Shown here: positions 1 to 8,130 of the stretch, piece after piece | How the letters are laid out: the number at the start of each line of letters is the position of its first letter | Position numbering within the stretch: the stretch's first letter is position 1 | Source of the DNA: Dellaglioa kimchii | Lineage (GTDB): Bacteria > Bacillota > Bacilli > Lactobacillales > Lactobacillaceae | Length of the DNA stretch: 64,000 nt | Assembly (NCBI RefSeq): GCF_046115505.1 | Contig: NZ_CP170736.1 | Coordinates: forward strand, 868,001 to 932,000 | Direction of reading: 5' to 3' | Made by a program: the position numbers and the translations under genes | The notes under the pieces: model-generated | The model's database searches: none | What the model was told of the DNA's origin: nothing | The model's input: the letters and a program-made list of their open reading frames with translations, nothing else

Positions 1-1275
1 ATAAGCATTTTCATAATCCAACGCCTTAATGTTAAAATTAGCAATTTTCATTTCATCATTAGCTCGAAATTTTGAGTCATTATTAAGCACAAATCCAGTA
101 AGCGTCACCGCTTCACTTTCTTCCGCTTCTTTAAGCGTTGTATCAAAATATCTTTCAAAATCATATAATGTTACTTTACCTGAAACTTTAAATTTATTGT
201 TACCCATATCTACGATATTATCATCATTTGTATCATCAAATTCTTCTCTAACAACACCAAATAATTCTTCATAGATATCTTTATCTGTCACAATTCCTGA
301 AGTCCCACCATACTCATTAACGACAATAACGATTGGTGTTCGCTTAGATACCATAACGTCCATAATACTATGAACTTCAGCATTTTCTTGAACGGCCGGA
401 ATATCACGCATAATTGTTGAAATCAAATTTGTTTTATCAATTTTTTCCTGTCGCAATAAATCATAGCTATAAACGTATCCAATAACCTTATCTTTATCAT
501 TGTTAGCAATAACTGGGAACCTTGAATATCTAGTTCTCCAATATAAATTAACAACGTTTCTAATTGAATCGTCTACGTCTACTGCAACCATAGATGTTCG
601 GTCAATCATGATATCTTCTGCCACTTTATCATTCATATCAAATGCTCGTCGCATGAATGTTAAATCTTCTTCATCAAGTTCACCAGCATTTGCGGATAAT
701 CGAGATAATGAGAGAATTTCAGTTTGCGAATAAATATCTTCTTCATTTTCAACTTCATAACCTAACAAATGCGTAATCCAATTTGCTGAACGATCTAAAA
801 TCCAAATTAATGGGTATAACACAATATGGAAAAACATAATAGGACGGACAATAAATAATAATACTGGCAATGGATCTGCAATTGCAATATTTTTAGGTAC
901 TAAATCAGTAAAAACAGCATGAATAACAGTAAAAATAAGAATTGCAGCAACCGATGCAACAGCATTTGCCATAGCCGCGGGTAATATATTTGATTGGATA
1001 ATCGCATCTGCTATTGTTTTTTCACCAATCCAACCAAGAATCAAACTAGTTGAAGTGATACCAACTTGGGCCGTTGACAGATACTCTGTTAGGTTCTCCG
1101 TCATATGAATAGCCCGCTTAATATTTTTAAGCGGCTTCTTCCCATACATATCTTTTAATGCACTAATACGGACACGAACCAATGCATACTCAGTCAGTGT
1201 AAATAACACAGACAAAAGTAATATTGCGATTATAACAATTACGTTCACTAAATAATTTTCCGGACCAGAATCCAA
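1..1275 (-). CDS. CNNM/HlyC-CorC family membrane protein, 3' end outside the window
   Basis: The reading frame starts at a TTG at 1275, preceded by AGGGTG, and runs off the left edge after 425 codons, so only a short C-terminal tail is missing (family proteins are about 440-460 aa). Seen: an N-terminal DUF21-type membrane region (hydrophobic stretches near residues 9-28, 75-90, 103-122 and 136-160) with the family motif DLVPKNIAI near 124-132; a pair of CBS domains at about 222-285 and 288-340 (EYGGTSGIVT near 321-330); and the start of the CorC_HlyC domain from about 358. Family members are linked to Mg2+ or other divalent cation transport; the older name hemolysin C is misleading. Substrate here is not known. 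It is transcribed away from the DUF998-like gene on its right. Confidence 0.88.
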   Translation of the reverse strand, partial: MDSGPENYLVNVIVIIAILLLSVLFTLTEYALVRVRISALKDMYGKKPLKNIKRAIHMTENLTEYLSTAQVGITSTSLILGWIGEKTIADAIIQSNILPAAMANAVASVAAILIFTVIHAVFTDLVPKNIAIADPLPVLLFIVRPIMFFHIVLYPLIWILDRSANWITHLLGYEVENEEDIYSQTEILSLSRLSANAGELDEEDLTFMRRAFDMNDKVAEDIMIDRTSMVAVDVDDSIRNVVNLYWRTRYSRFPVIANNDKDKVIGYVYSYDLLRQEKIDKTNLISTIMRDIPAVQENAEVHSIMDVMVSKRTPIVIVVNEYGGTSGIVTDKDIYEELFGVVREEFDDTNDDNIVDMGNNKFKVSGKVTLYDFERYFDTTLKEAEESEAVTLTGFVLNNDSKFRANDEMKIANFNIKALDYENAY

Positions 1276-1517
1276 GGTAACACCCTACTTTCAATTTGTT
1301 GTAATTTCTTAACTTCCATTATATCAAAAATATTGTTCATAAACTAGTTAACACTTTATCATTATATCTGAAATAAGGCTATCTAAATCTATATATCTTG
1401 GTATTATCTTAATTATAATTAAGAAGAGTTACTTTTAATGATTCTTTTTACAAACAACTATTACTTAAATAAGTTATAATAAAAATATCATATAATAATT
1501 AGAATTGGGGATCTATA
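1276..1517. other. divergent intergenic region
   Basis: This AT-rich gap separates a minus-strand and a plus-strand gene and must hold both promoters. Two TATAAT-like hexamers lie near 1475-1497, just before the GGGG ribosome-binding site of the plus-strand gene, but no convincing -35 element could be fixed. No open reading frame or RNA structure was seen. Confidence 0.5.
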
Positions 1518-2159
1518 ATGAACTTTTTAAAGAAATATGGTTTTTATTTAATGGCACTTGCCGTTATAAGTGAGTGGATTTTACCTTTAGCATTAGCACC
1601 TTTCGTACCTGGTTATCTACAATTCACTAATTTAATTAGTGATTTTGGGGAAGTTGGCGTTCCAACTCATATGGCATTTAAAGTTTGGGAAGTTATAAAT
1701 GGCCTTCTTTTCTTACTTTCAGCACCAGCTTTTTATGAATACTTTAAAGGTACGTCAAAAAAATTAGCCAGCTGGTTTACCGCTATGTTAATTATTTTTA
1801 GTATGACTGATTGTCTTTTAACAGGGATTTTCGATCGTGCACTCACATCAAATACACAAAGCATTACGGGTATGATCCATAATTATTCGTCAGGCATTGG
1901 CGACACCGCTCTTTTGATAAGTATGTTTTTTTTATTAAAACTCTATCAAATGCAAGGTAAAAAATTAATTACAACCCTTTTATTAGTTGCCTTTGTTGTT
2001 TCACTAGGCATTCAATTTTTATTTGTTTATCCAAGAATTATGCCAGATTCACAATTTAAAATTCCTTACCGTGGTTTGTGGCAACGTTTAAATTTATGGT
2101 TGCTCTATATGCCATTTTTATTAATCTCTATCAAAAATATGTTTAAAAAAAGACAGTAA
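1518..2159 (+). CDS. DUF998-like integral membrane protein
   Basis: A 213-residue, highly hydrophobic protein with about six membrane segments (near 8-28, 58-76, 85-106, 129-147, 155-172 and 190-207). The spacing of polar loops (LISDFGE near 38-44, IHNYSSGIGDTALL near 118-131) resembles DUF998 membrane proteins. No catalytic residues can be named and the function is unknown. The ATG follows a GGGG box at a normal distance. It is a single-gene unit: the upstream gene is divergent and a strong hairpin terminator follows 10 bases after the stop. Confidence 0.75.
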   Translation: MNFLKKYGFYLMALAVISEWILPLALAPFVPGYLQFTNLISDFGEVGVPTHMAFKVWEVINGLLFLLSAPAFYEYFKGTSKKLASWFTAMLIIFSMTDCLLTGIFDRALTSNTQSITGMIHNYSSGIGDTALLISMFFLLKLYQMQGKKLITTLLLVAFVVSLGIQFLFVYPRIMPDSQFKIPYRGLWQRLNLWLLYMPFLLISIKNMFKKRQ

Positions 2160-2168
2160 TAATTAATG

Positions 2169-2219
2169 AAATGCCTCACAATTATTAGACGTAAGTCTAG
2201 CGATTGTGAGGCATTTTTA
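2169..2219 (+). terminator. intrinsic terminator after the DUF998-like gene
   Basis: A 14-bp stem (2169-2182 pairing with 2203-2216) with a smaller inner hairpin in the loop, followed by a T run. It sits directly after the stop at 2159. Confidence 0.85.
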
Positions 2220-2437
2220 TATCTAAATAATCAAGTAAGAAAGCAATCATCATACGCAGTTCGCAGACTAAAAATGCGTTAAATTAACTATTAAGAAATC
2301 GATCAGTACATTCAGAGTATCTCTGTCAGTTTAATAACAAACGTATTTCTTGCAAATTAAAAGACATAATTCCGATATTTTACCGGAATTATGTCTTGAT
2401 GTCTTAACTGATATATATACCATTTTAATATACTATA
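2220..2437. other. intergenic region between convergent genes
   Basis: Apart from the mprF terminator at 2355-2397, I see no gene, repeat or conserved RNA here. Confidence 0.5.
2355..2397 (-). terminator. hairpin terminator after mprF
   Basis: A perfect 14-bp inverted repeat (2361-2374 with 2384-2397), about 40 bases past the mprF stop on the minus strand, followed by a short T-rich stretch. The T tract is short, so efficiency is uncertain. Confidence 0.65.
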
Positions 2438-5047
2438 TTATCTAATATTCTTTATTAAAAACTTCATTATAGGGCTAGGCATTCTACCCTTTTTATCTAC
2501 TGATTTTTTTTGATTTACAACTGCTAAAATCTGTAATAACGTAAAGGCTATCGAACTACGTTTCCTAAATGAAATATATTTTGGTTGCCATTTAGTTACA
2601 TATTTATTTTTATACTTCTTTAGTCCTTGGAAACCATAAAAATGATACCCATATTCATAAATTAAATGAGCTATTTTTTCTTCCGCAAAACTAAATTTAG
2701 ATTCACCTACATTCGATAATGGTGCCATACCCATATCGAATAATTCATAGCCGCCCTCTTTTGCTTGTTGGAAAAGGCTAATAAAGATTTTATCCATAAT
2801 ACCAGATGGCGCTTCTTCTCTACTATATCTCATCAAATCAATCGATAAGACTCTATTATTTCCGGTTGGCATCATTGTCGCAAAGGCAACCTTATGTCCC
2901 TCAGAATCATTAATAATAGCAATAGGCGCTTGATTAAGATAATATTCATCGAAAAATCCTAAAGAAAATCCTTTTTCAGCTTGTCCATTCAGCCAACTAT
3001 CAGATATTTTTTTCAATTCTTGAATAGTTTCCTTTGAATAAGGGGGCTCGATCATTGCAAATGTATAGTTTTCTCGTTCAAATTTATTCATCAAAGCACG
3101 TTCAGAACGTCTTTTTTTACCAGCCAATTCAAATTCAGCTACTTTAACAAAACCTTCTTCACCCGTTTTAATGAAATCAAATCCAACTTCATGTAACATC
3201 ATTGTTAATTTCGCATCAACTTCATAAAAAACTAATTCTAATCCTTCAATATCTGCATCAACAATAAATTGATTAATTGCTTCACGAATAAGCTCAGGAT
3301 TACCAACAGGTTCACCCATAACCACTAATTTATTCGATTTTTTTTGATAAAGGAAAAATACTTCGTCTTGTCCATCATTCTGATAGAAATAAACATTTTT
3401 ATCTTTTAAAAATGAAAGATGACTAACCTCATTACCACCGTAAGTATCAATTACATTTTTGACACGATCCGCTGGGAAATCTTGCTTACCAAATCGTTTA
3501 TCCTTACCAGATAAGTACGTAAATGCAATCCATAATACCACAACTGCAGAAAGTAAACCTAAGAATCCTGATAGCCATATCTTTTCTGAAGGAAATAAGA
3601 ATACATCTGGAACTTTACCCTTAAAGTGGAATTCTGGCATATTATAGAATCCTACGATTGTGTATAAAATGAATGTTCCAGCAAAAATACTACCATCAAT
3701 TAATAAGCGGCCCCATGAATATTCAAATCTTTCACGATAAAATATCGGTTTAGATAATAGTGCACAAATGAGAATGATAGTTAAGAAAATAAGTATTGTT
3801 ACTGAGAAATCATGCCATAATGTATTAGCGATACCCATGACAACAAAGATAATCATTGGCCAATAAACACGTTTAACTTTAGATTCAATACCTCGGCCAA
3901 TCCCAATCATCAAGAAGGCAAGTATGATATTACTCATTTGATGAATGAAATAAAAGGTATAAGGATATAAGTAATTAATAATTGGATTAGTAAATGTGAA
4001 TTCTGGAACCGTTGAAGCTAGCAATAAGATGATACCTGTCATATAGAAAAATAACACAAGTATAAAATGTGCTACTCTACTAAGTAATATAACCGGTAGT
4101 CCATTTAAATACTCATTAAGACGATGTCCTGAATCTTTAACAAATAATAGTACACCCACTAAGAATGGGAATATATAATAAAATAATCGATAAAATAATA
4201 ACCAAATAACAGCTGTACTATCTTGTACACCTAGTGTTTGTAACCCTAAAATCATAAAAACATCAAAAGAACCTAATCCACCCGGAATCATTGAAATAAC
4301 ACCGATAATTGATGCGATAATAAATAATGGGAAGACAGCAACTAAATTAGATGTATCAACATTCATCATAAATCCGATATAAATGAAAAATAGACCAGCA
4401 GATCCCCATTCTAAGGAAGATCCAAGTATTAACGTTAGCTCACGACCTAATGTTAAATCTGCAAAAAATTCTGAATCTCTTGTCTTTGTAATAATAAAAA
4501 CAATTGGGAAATATAGACCGCCTAATAATAACCAAACCCAGTACTGTCCGAATTGTGATCCAATATTTAATCCAAAAATCATGAATAAAGAAACCCAACA
4601 ATATATGGATAGACCCGCAACTAAAAATAACGCTATTTTTGATATAGCAAACAGTACCTGTTTTTTAGACGCATTTTTACTATAAAAATTAGCTCTAAGC
4701 GATGCGCCTAATAGGCCACCAAATCCTGCTATGTTAGTCATTGTATTCGTTATCCAACCGCTTTGAAGAATGTATCGCCAGGAATATTTTTCAGGTAAAA
4801 ATTTAACCATGACAAAATCATAAATCATCATCGGAAGGACGGCAATAAATCCAATTACCAACATTAATATAATTGATTTAGCTGACTGTGATTTAAAACT
4901 TTGCTGAACTTGTTCACCATTTATATCCTTAAATATTTGTCCAACTTGGATAATAACAAAAATTAAAACTGATAAAACGAATAAGAGCTTAAGAACTGTT
5001 AATCTTTTTTTAATAAATTCATTACACGTACTAATTATTTTTTTCAT
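2438..5047 (-). CDS. mprF: bifunctional lysylphosphatidylglycerol synthetase/flippase MprF
   Basis: MprF transfers an amino acid (usually lysine) from aminoacyl-tRNA to phosphatidylglycerol and flips the product to the outer leaflet, which lowers negative surface charge and protects against cationic peptides and some antibiotics. The 869-residue product has the full two-part form: a long N-terminal flippase with roughly 13-14 membrane segments (to about residue 500) and a C-terminal DUF2156 synthase domain (about 530-850) with GNAT-like folds. Recognisable blocks are VVMGEPVGNPE, FIKTGEEGFV, SIDLMRYSREEAPSG, FDMGMAPLSNVG and the end block YGFQGLKKYKNKY. The ATG follows GGGGGA. It is a stand-alone gene, ended by the hairpin at 2355-2397. 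The aminoacyl donor (Lys, Ala or Arg) cannot be read from sequence alone. Confidence 0.95.
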   Translation of the reverse strand: MKKIISTCNEFIKKRLTVLKLLFVLSVLIFVIIQVGQIFKDINGEQVQQSFKSQSAKSIILMLVIGFIAVLPMMIYDFVMVKFLPEKYSWRYILQSGWITNTMTNIAGFGGLLGASLRANFYSKNASKKQVLFAISKIALFLVAGLSIYCWVSLFMIFGLNIGSQFGQYWVWLLLGGLYFPIVFIITKTRDSEFFADLTLGRELTLILGSSLEWGSAGLFFIYIGFMMNVDTSNLVAVFPLFIIASIIGVISMIPGGLGSFDVFMILGLQTLGVQDSTAVIWLLFYRLFYYIFPFLVGVLLFVKDSGHRLNEYLNGLPVILLSRVAHFILVLFFYMTGIILLLASTVPEFTFTNPIINYLYPYTFYFIHQMSNIILAFLMIGIGRGIESKVKRVYWPMIIFVVMGIANTLWHDFSVTILIFLTIILICALLSKPIFYRERFEYSWGRLLIDGSIFAGTFILYTIVGFYNMPEFHFKGKVPDVFLFPSEKIWLSGFLGLLSAVVVLWIAFTYLSGKDKRFGKQDFPADRVKNVIDTYGGNEVSHLSFLKDKNVYFYQNDGQDEVFFLYQKKSNKLVVMGEPVGNPELIREAINQFIVDADIEGLELVFYEVDAKLTMMLHEVGFDFIKTGEEGFVKVAEFELAGKKRRSERALMNKFERENYTFAMIEPPYSKETIQELKKISDSWLNGQAEKGFSLGFFDEYYLNQAPIAIINDSEGHKVAFATMMPTGNNRVLSIDLMRYSREEAPSGIMDKIFISLFQQAKEGGYELFDMGMAPLSNVGESKFSFAEEKIAHLIYEYGYHFYGFQGLKKYKNKYVTKWQPKYISFRKRSSIAFTLLQILAVVNQKKSVDKKGRMPSPIMKFLIKNIR

Positions 5048-5570
5048 TTTTTGAATCCCCCGATTTATTATTAGTTACCTATACTCCCCCCGGAATATAT
5101 AAAGCTATTTTTTCTTTTGTTTTACTCTATCATGGTTAAAAATAATGTCCATATCGTTAATAAAATTAATGTATTATATGAACAATTTGGTATAAAGTAA
5201 CTAATACTGACCATAAAAATAATCTGCCTCGATTTAGTTACCTTTTCTAAATTGAGGCATCTAATCTACATACTAACTAATTTTAAAATAAACCCTAGTG
5301 ATCATGTATAATGATGAACATTAATAAAAAACTAATGATGTATATAGAAAAAGTTTACCCTTCATCTGCAATTCGTCAGATTATTAATTTTAAAGGCCAT
5401 TCAAATTCTAATATCAGAATAGTTATTCGTACCCCATATGTAAACGGTTATAATTCTCTTTTATTTATAGCTTACCCCCTCTACATTTTGTCCATTTATT
5501 CAATATTTTTTCAGATATATGTTTATTTAAATACCTTACCACGAATTATTAACATAACCAAATATTTTGC
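5048..5570. other. long intergenic region between mprF and rplL
   Basis: More than 500 bases without a convincing gene. It contains the mprF upstream region, an inverted repeat at 5225-5259 and an 89-codon plus-strand frame (5311-5580) with no ribosome-binding site, whose last codons lie in the T tract of the rplL terminator. A short part of that frame's translation resembles the tail of ISL3-type transposases only weakly. I treat the region as non-coding. Confidence 0.5.
5214..5259 (-). terminator. hairpin of unknown parentage, terminator-like on the minus strand
   Basis: A 13-bp stem (5225-5237 with 5247-5259, one G-U pair) that on the minus strand is followed by a T-rich stretch. It lies between the rplL terminator and mprF, so no known gene ends here. 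It could be a second terminator for read-through, or the end of a small RNA. Confidence 0.5.
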
Positions 5571-5614
5571 AAAAAAATAGCACGATGATTTCCAATAAAT
5601 TGGAAATCATCGTG
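5571..5614 (-). terminator. terminator of the rplJ-rplL operon
   Basis: A perfect 15-bp stem (5581-5595 with 5600-5614), followed on the minus strand by TATTTTTTT, 28 bases past the rplL stop. Confidence 0.92.
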
Positions 5615-5642
5615 CTTAAATTATTCAAAAATAAAAATATTA

Positions 5643-6011
5643 TTATTTAAGAGTAACTACTGCGCCAACTTCTTCTAAAGAAGCTTTCATTGCTTCAGCT
5701 TCGTCTTTAGAAATACCTTCTTTGATAACTGATGGAATGTTATCAACTAAACCTTTAGCGTCTTTAAGGCCTAAACCTGTAATTTCGCGAACGGCTTTGA
5801 TAGCTTTAACTTTTTGGTCGCCAGCTTCTGTTAATTCAACAGTAAATTCTGATTTTTCAGCAGCAGCTTCGCCAGCACCAGCGCCAGCAGCAGCTACAGG
5901 AGCAGCAGCTGAAACACCGAATTCTTCTTCGATTGCTTTAACTAAGTCGTTTAAATCTAAAATGCTTGCTTCTTTTAAATCAGCAATGATTTTTTCTGTA
6001 TCTAATGACAT
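5643..6011 (-). CDS. rplL: 50S ribosomal protein L7/L12
   Basis: L7/L12 forms the flexible stalk dimers that recruit and activate translation GTPases. The 122-residue product has the N-terminal dimerisation region, an Ala/Gly-rich hinge (about residues 35-52) and the C-terminal domain with EAGDQKVKAIKAVREIT and GLGLKDAKGLVD. The reading frame extends five codons further (to 6026), but the ATG at 6011 is preceded by GGAGG at correct spacing and matches the usual MSLDTE start. It is the second gene of the rplJ-rplL operon, 69 bases after rplJ, so the L10 leader controls it too. Confidence 0.97.
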   Translation of the reverse strand: MSLDTEKIIADLKEASILDLNDLVKAIEEEFGVSAAAPVAAAGAGAGEAAAEKSEFTVELTEAGDQKVKAIKAVREITGLGLKDAKGLVDNIPSVIKEGISKDEAEAMKASLEEVGAVVTLK

Positions 6012-6080
6012 GTGTGTATCCTCCATTTTATGTGTACGATTTTTTGTGTACCGTTAGGTACCGATCATAGATGCTAAGTA

Positions 6081-6587
6081 TTAAGCAGCAGGTTCTTCGT
6101 CCTTACTTTCTGCAACAGCGTTAATTGCATAAGCAACGTTGCGAACAGGTGCTTGTAATACTGAAAGTAACATTGAAAGTAAGCCATCACGACTAGGTAA
6201 TGTAGCAAGAGCGTTAATTTCTTCTAACGTTGCAACTTTACCTTCAATGACACCACCTTTAATGCTAAGTGCTTCAGCAGTCTTAGCAAAATTAGCCATA
6301 ATACGTGCAGGTGCAACAACATCTTCGCTAGAAAATGCGACTGCAGTAGGTCCAGAAAATACTTCTTCCATACCTTCATACCCTGCTTTTTCAGCAGCAC
6401 GTACTAAAATCTTGTTTTTGATAACTTTCATTTCAACGCCTGCTTCGCGTAATTCCTTACGTAATGCAGTCACTTGTTCAACCGTTAAACCACGGTAATC
6501 CACAACAACTGCAGATGCAGCGTTATTGAATTTTTCAGTTATTTCATCCACAATTAATGCTTTTTGTGCGATAAATTCTTTACTCAT
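6081..6587 (-). CDS. rplJ: 50S ribosomal protein L10
   Basis: L10 anchors the L7/L12 dimers to 23S rRNA. The 168-residue product has the family N-terminal block (VVDYRGLTVEQVTALRKELR) and the conserved GPTAVAF segment, with a C-terminal helical tail for L7/L12 binding ending in EDEEPAA-like acidic residues. The ATG has a textbook AGGAGGTGA. It is the first gene of the rplJ-rplL operon and is preceded by a structured leader (6612-6741) with an internal terminator; in other bacteria L10 or the L10-L12 complex binds such leaders to repress its own synthesis. Confidence 0.97.
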   Translation of the reverse strand: MSKEFIAQKALIVDEITEKFNNAASAVVVDYRGLTVEQVTALRKELREAGVEMKVIKNKILVRAAEKAGYEGMEEVFSGPTAVAFSSEDVVAPARIMANFAKTAEALSIKGGVIEGKVATLEEINALATLPSRDGLLSMLLSVLQAPVRNVAYAINAVAESKDEEPAA

Positions 6588-6611
6588 AATTGATTCACCT
6601 CCTGTAGTCGT

Positions 6612-6741
6612 GTCAGAGCTTTTTTACAATAAAAAAACTCCGTGTCCACCAAGACACAGAGAGAGTAATACTTCACTCCTCGGCAGGTAAATTAAGGCTT
6701 GCGCCACCTGAGTCTTCGGTAGAATCATAAATTAATTGACT
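6612..6741 (-). ncRNA. L10 leader (ribosomal protein autoregulatory leader)
   Basis: About 130 nt between the rplJ promoter and the rplJ ribosome-binding site. It contains GGTGGCGCAAGCC and CCTGCCGAGGAGTGAAG segments that fold in the manner of the Firmicutes L10 leader, followed by the attenuator hairpin at 6631-6662. The placement directly upstream of rplJ is the expected one. The covariance model was not run. Confidence 0.8.
6631..6662 (-). terminator. attenuator terminator inside the L10 leader
   Basis: A hairpin at 6638-6661 (arms ACACAGAG-type and CTCCGTGT-type on opposite sides of a CCACC-containing loop), followed on the minus strand by seven T residues. It ends about 44 bases before the rplJ start, so it can switch off the operon before translation. 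Confidence 0.85.
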
Positions 6742-6747
6742 TCCATA

Positions 6748-6776
6748 AATTTAACACAGTTAGATATATGGGTCAA
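6748..6776 (-). promoter_or_regulatory. promoter of the rplJ-rplL operon
   Basis: On the minus strand: TTGACC at 6771-6776, a 17-base spacer, and TAAATT at 6748-6753. This places the start of transcription just upstream of the L10 leader. Confidence 0.75.
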
Positions 6777-6800
6777 CTAAAGAAATTTAATTATCTAATA

Positions 6801-7484
6801 TTAGTTTTGAGCCAAGTTTAAACTTGGGCCAAATGTTGTAGCAACAGATAAATGTTTGATATAGCCACCCTTAACTGATGATGGGCGAGCTTTAACAATA
6901 ACATCGTTGATAACATCAAAGTTACCAATTAATGCTGCATCATCAAATGATACTTTACCAATTGGAACATGAACATTTCCATCTCTATCAGTACGGTAAG
7001 TTACCTTGCCGGCTTTAGATTCTGAAACTGCTTTTTCAACGTCCATTGTAACAGTACCTGTTTTAGGATTAGGCATTAAACCTTTAGGTCCTAAGACACG
7101 GCCTAAACGTCCAACTTGGGCCATCATATCTGGTGTTGCAATAGCAACATCAAAGTCTAACCAGCCACCAGAAATACGTTCAACCAAGTCATCATCACCA
7201 ACAACGTCAGCGCCGGCTGCAAGTGCAGCTTTAGCTTTATCGCCTTTAGCGAATACAACAACAGTTTGGTCTTTACCAGTACCATTTGGAAGTACAACAG
7301 CCCCACGTAATTGTTGGTCTGCTTGTTTTGTATCTAAGTTTAAGTTGTAAGCAAGTTCAATTGTAGCGTCAAACTTAGCAAAATCCATTTTCTTAGCTAA
7401 TGCGATTGCATCAGTAATTGAATAGTTTTTACCTTCTTCAACTTGTTTTAAAGCGTCTTGATAATTTTTACCTTTTTTAGCCAT
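6801..7484 (-). CDS. rplA: 50S ribosomal protein L1
   Basis: L1 forms the mobile L1 stalk near the ribosomal E site and, in many bacteria, represses its own operon by binding mRNA. The 227-residue product shows the family blocks VVLPNGTGK, VLGPKGLMPNPKTGTV and GKVTYRTDRDGNVHVPIGK. The frame is open for seven more codons upstream, but the ATG at 7484 follows AGGAGG at nine bases and gives the standard MAKKGK start. It is downstream of rplK with a 106-base gap that contains a likely L1-binding motif (7509-7533). Confidence 0.97.
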   Translation of the reverse strand: MAKKGKNYQDALKQVEEGKNYSITDAIALAKKMDFAKFDATIELAYNLNLDTKQADQQLRGAVVLPNGTGKDQTVVVFAKGDKAKAALAAGADVVGDDDLVERISGGWLDFDVAIATPDMMAQVGRLGRVLGPKGLMPNPKTGTVTMDVEKAVSESKAGKVTYRTDRDGNVHVPIGKVSFDDAALIGNFDVINDVIVKARPSSVKGGYIKHLSVATTFGPSLNLAQN

Positions 7485-7508
7485 CTTGAATTTTCCTCCT
7501 TGCAATAT

Positions 7509-7533
7509 GTGGTCTAACGGATAAACCTCCCAC
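7509..7533 (-). promoter_or_regulatory. probable L1-binding leader motif before rplA
   Basis: On the minus strand the stretch begins GTGGGAGG and ends GACCAC, a short stem with an internal loop like the L1 target in 23S rRNA and in L1 operon mRNAs. The same GTGGGAGG...ACCAC arrangement occurs before rplK (8045-8077). Confidence 0.65.
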
Positions 7534-7590
7534 TTGATACATCTATTTTCATAGAGTATCCGACCGAGAAGCGTGTTTGTAGTTTAGGAA

Positions 7591-8016
7591 TTAACCTTCT
7601 ACAACGAATCCCATGCTTCGTGCAGTTCCTTCGATCATGCGCATTGCAGATTCAACACCTGAAGCGTTTAGATCTTGCATTTTAGTTTCAGCGATTTGTT
7701 GAACTTGAGCACTAGTTACTGTTGCAACTTTTTTAGTGTTAGGTTCGCCAGAACCACTTTCAACGCCTGCAGCTTTCTTTAAAAGAACTGCTGCGGGTGG
7801 TGTTTTTGTAACGAAATCGAATGAACGATCTTCGTAAACACTAATTACAACGGGAATTAACATACCAGCTTGGTCAGCTGTACGTGCATTGAATTCCTTT
7901 GTAAAGCCCATGATATTAATACCAGCTTGTCCTAATGCAGGACCAACCGGTGGAGCAGGAGTTGCTTTCCCTGCTGGAATTTGTAATTTAACGACGTTTG
8001 CTACTGTTTTAGCCAC
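7591..8016 (-). CDS. rplK: 50S ribosomal protein L11
   Basis: L11 lies at the GTPase-associated centre and is needed for (p)ppGpp signalling by RelA-type enzymes. The product is exactly the usual 141 residues: KLQIPAGKATPAPPVGPALG near the N-terminus, GINIMGFTKEFNA, and the C-terminal rRNA-binding domain with TVTSAQVQQIAETKMQDLNA. The start is a GTG at 8016 with AGGAGG eight bases before it; the longer in-frame ATG at 8124 would add non-homologous residues and overlap the promoter. It is the first gene of the rplK-rplA operon. Confidence 0.97.
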   Translation of the reverse strand: MAKTVANVVKLQIPAGKATPAPPVGPALGQAGINIMGFTKEFNARTADQAGMLIPVVISVYEDRSFDFVTKTPPAAVLLKKAAGVESGSGEPNTKKVATVTSAQVQQIAETKMQDLNASGVESAMRMIEGTARSMGFVVEG

Positions 8017-8044
8017 GTGACATACCTCCTTGTAAAATCCGTGC

Positions 8045-8077
8045 GTGGTAAATGGAGATATAAATTTCTCCTCCCAC
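8045..8077 (-). promoter_or_regulatory. probable L1-binding leader motif before rplK
   Basis: On the minus strand it reads GTGGGAGG, then an inner hairpin closed by GGAGA/TCTCC-type pairing, then ACCAC. It lies between the rplK promoter and its ribosome-binding site and resembles the motif before rplA. Confidence 0.65.
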
Positions 8078-8099
8078 TGTATGCAGAACATACTAATAT

Positions 8100-8128
8100 A
8101 ATATAACACCCAGATGGGTTCCACGCAA
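8100..8128 (-). promoter_or_regulatory. promoter of the rplK-rplA operon
   Basis: On the minus strand: TTGCGT at 8123-8128, a 17-base spacer, TATATT at 8100-8105. It sits just past the stop of the hydrolase gene, which makes rplK-rplA independently transcribed. Confidence 0.65.
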
Positions 8129-8130
8129 TC

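Noticed and set aside
5311..5580. An 89-codon plus-strand frame between mprF and rplL
   Set aside because: There is no ribosome-binding site, the ATG overlaps a possible -10, the last codons fall in the rplL terminator T tract, and the translation matches no family.
5225..5614. Inverted repeats at 5.2 and 5.6 kb as a CRISPR array
   Set aside because: They are two unrelated hairpins; no regularly spaced direct repeats occur anywhere in the window.
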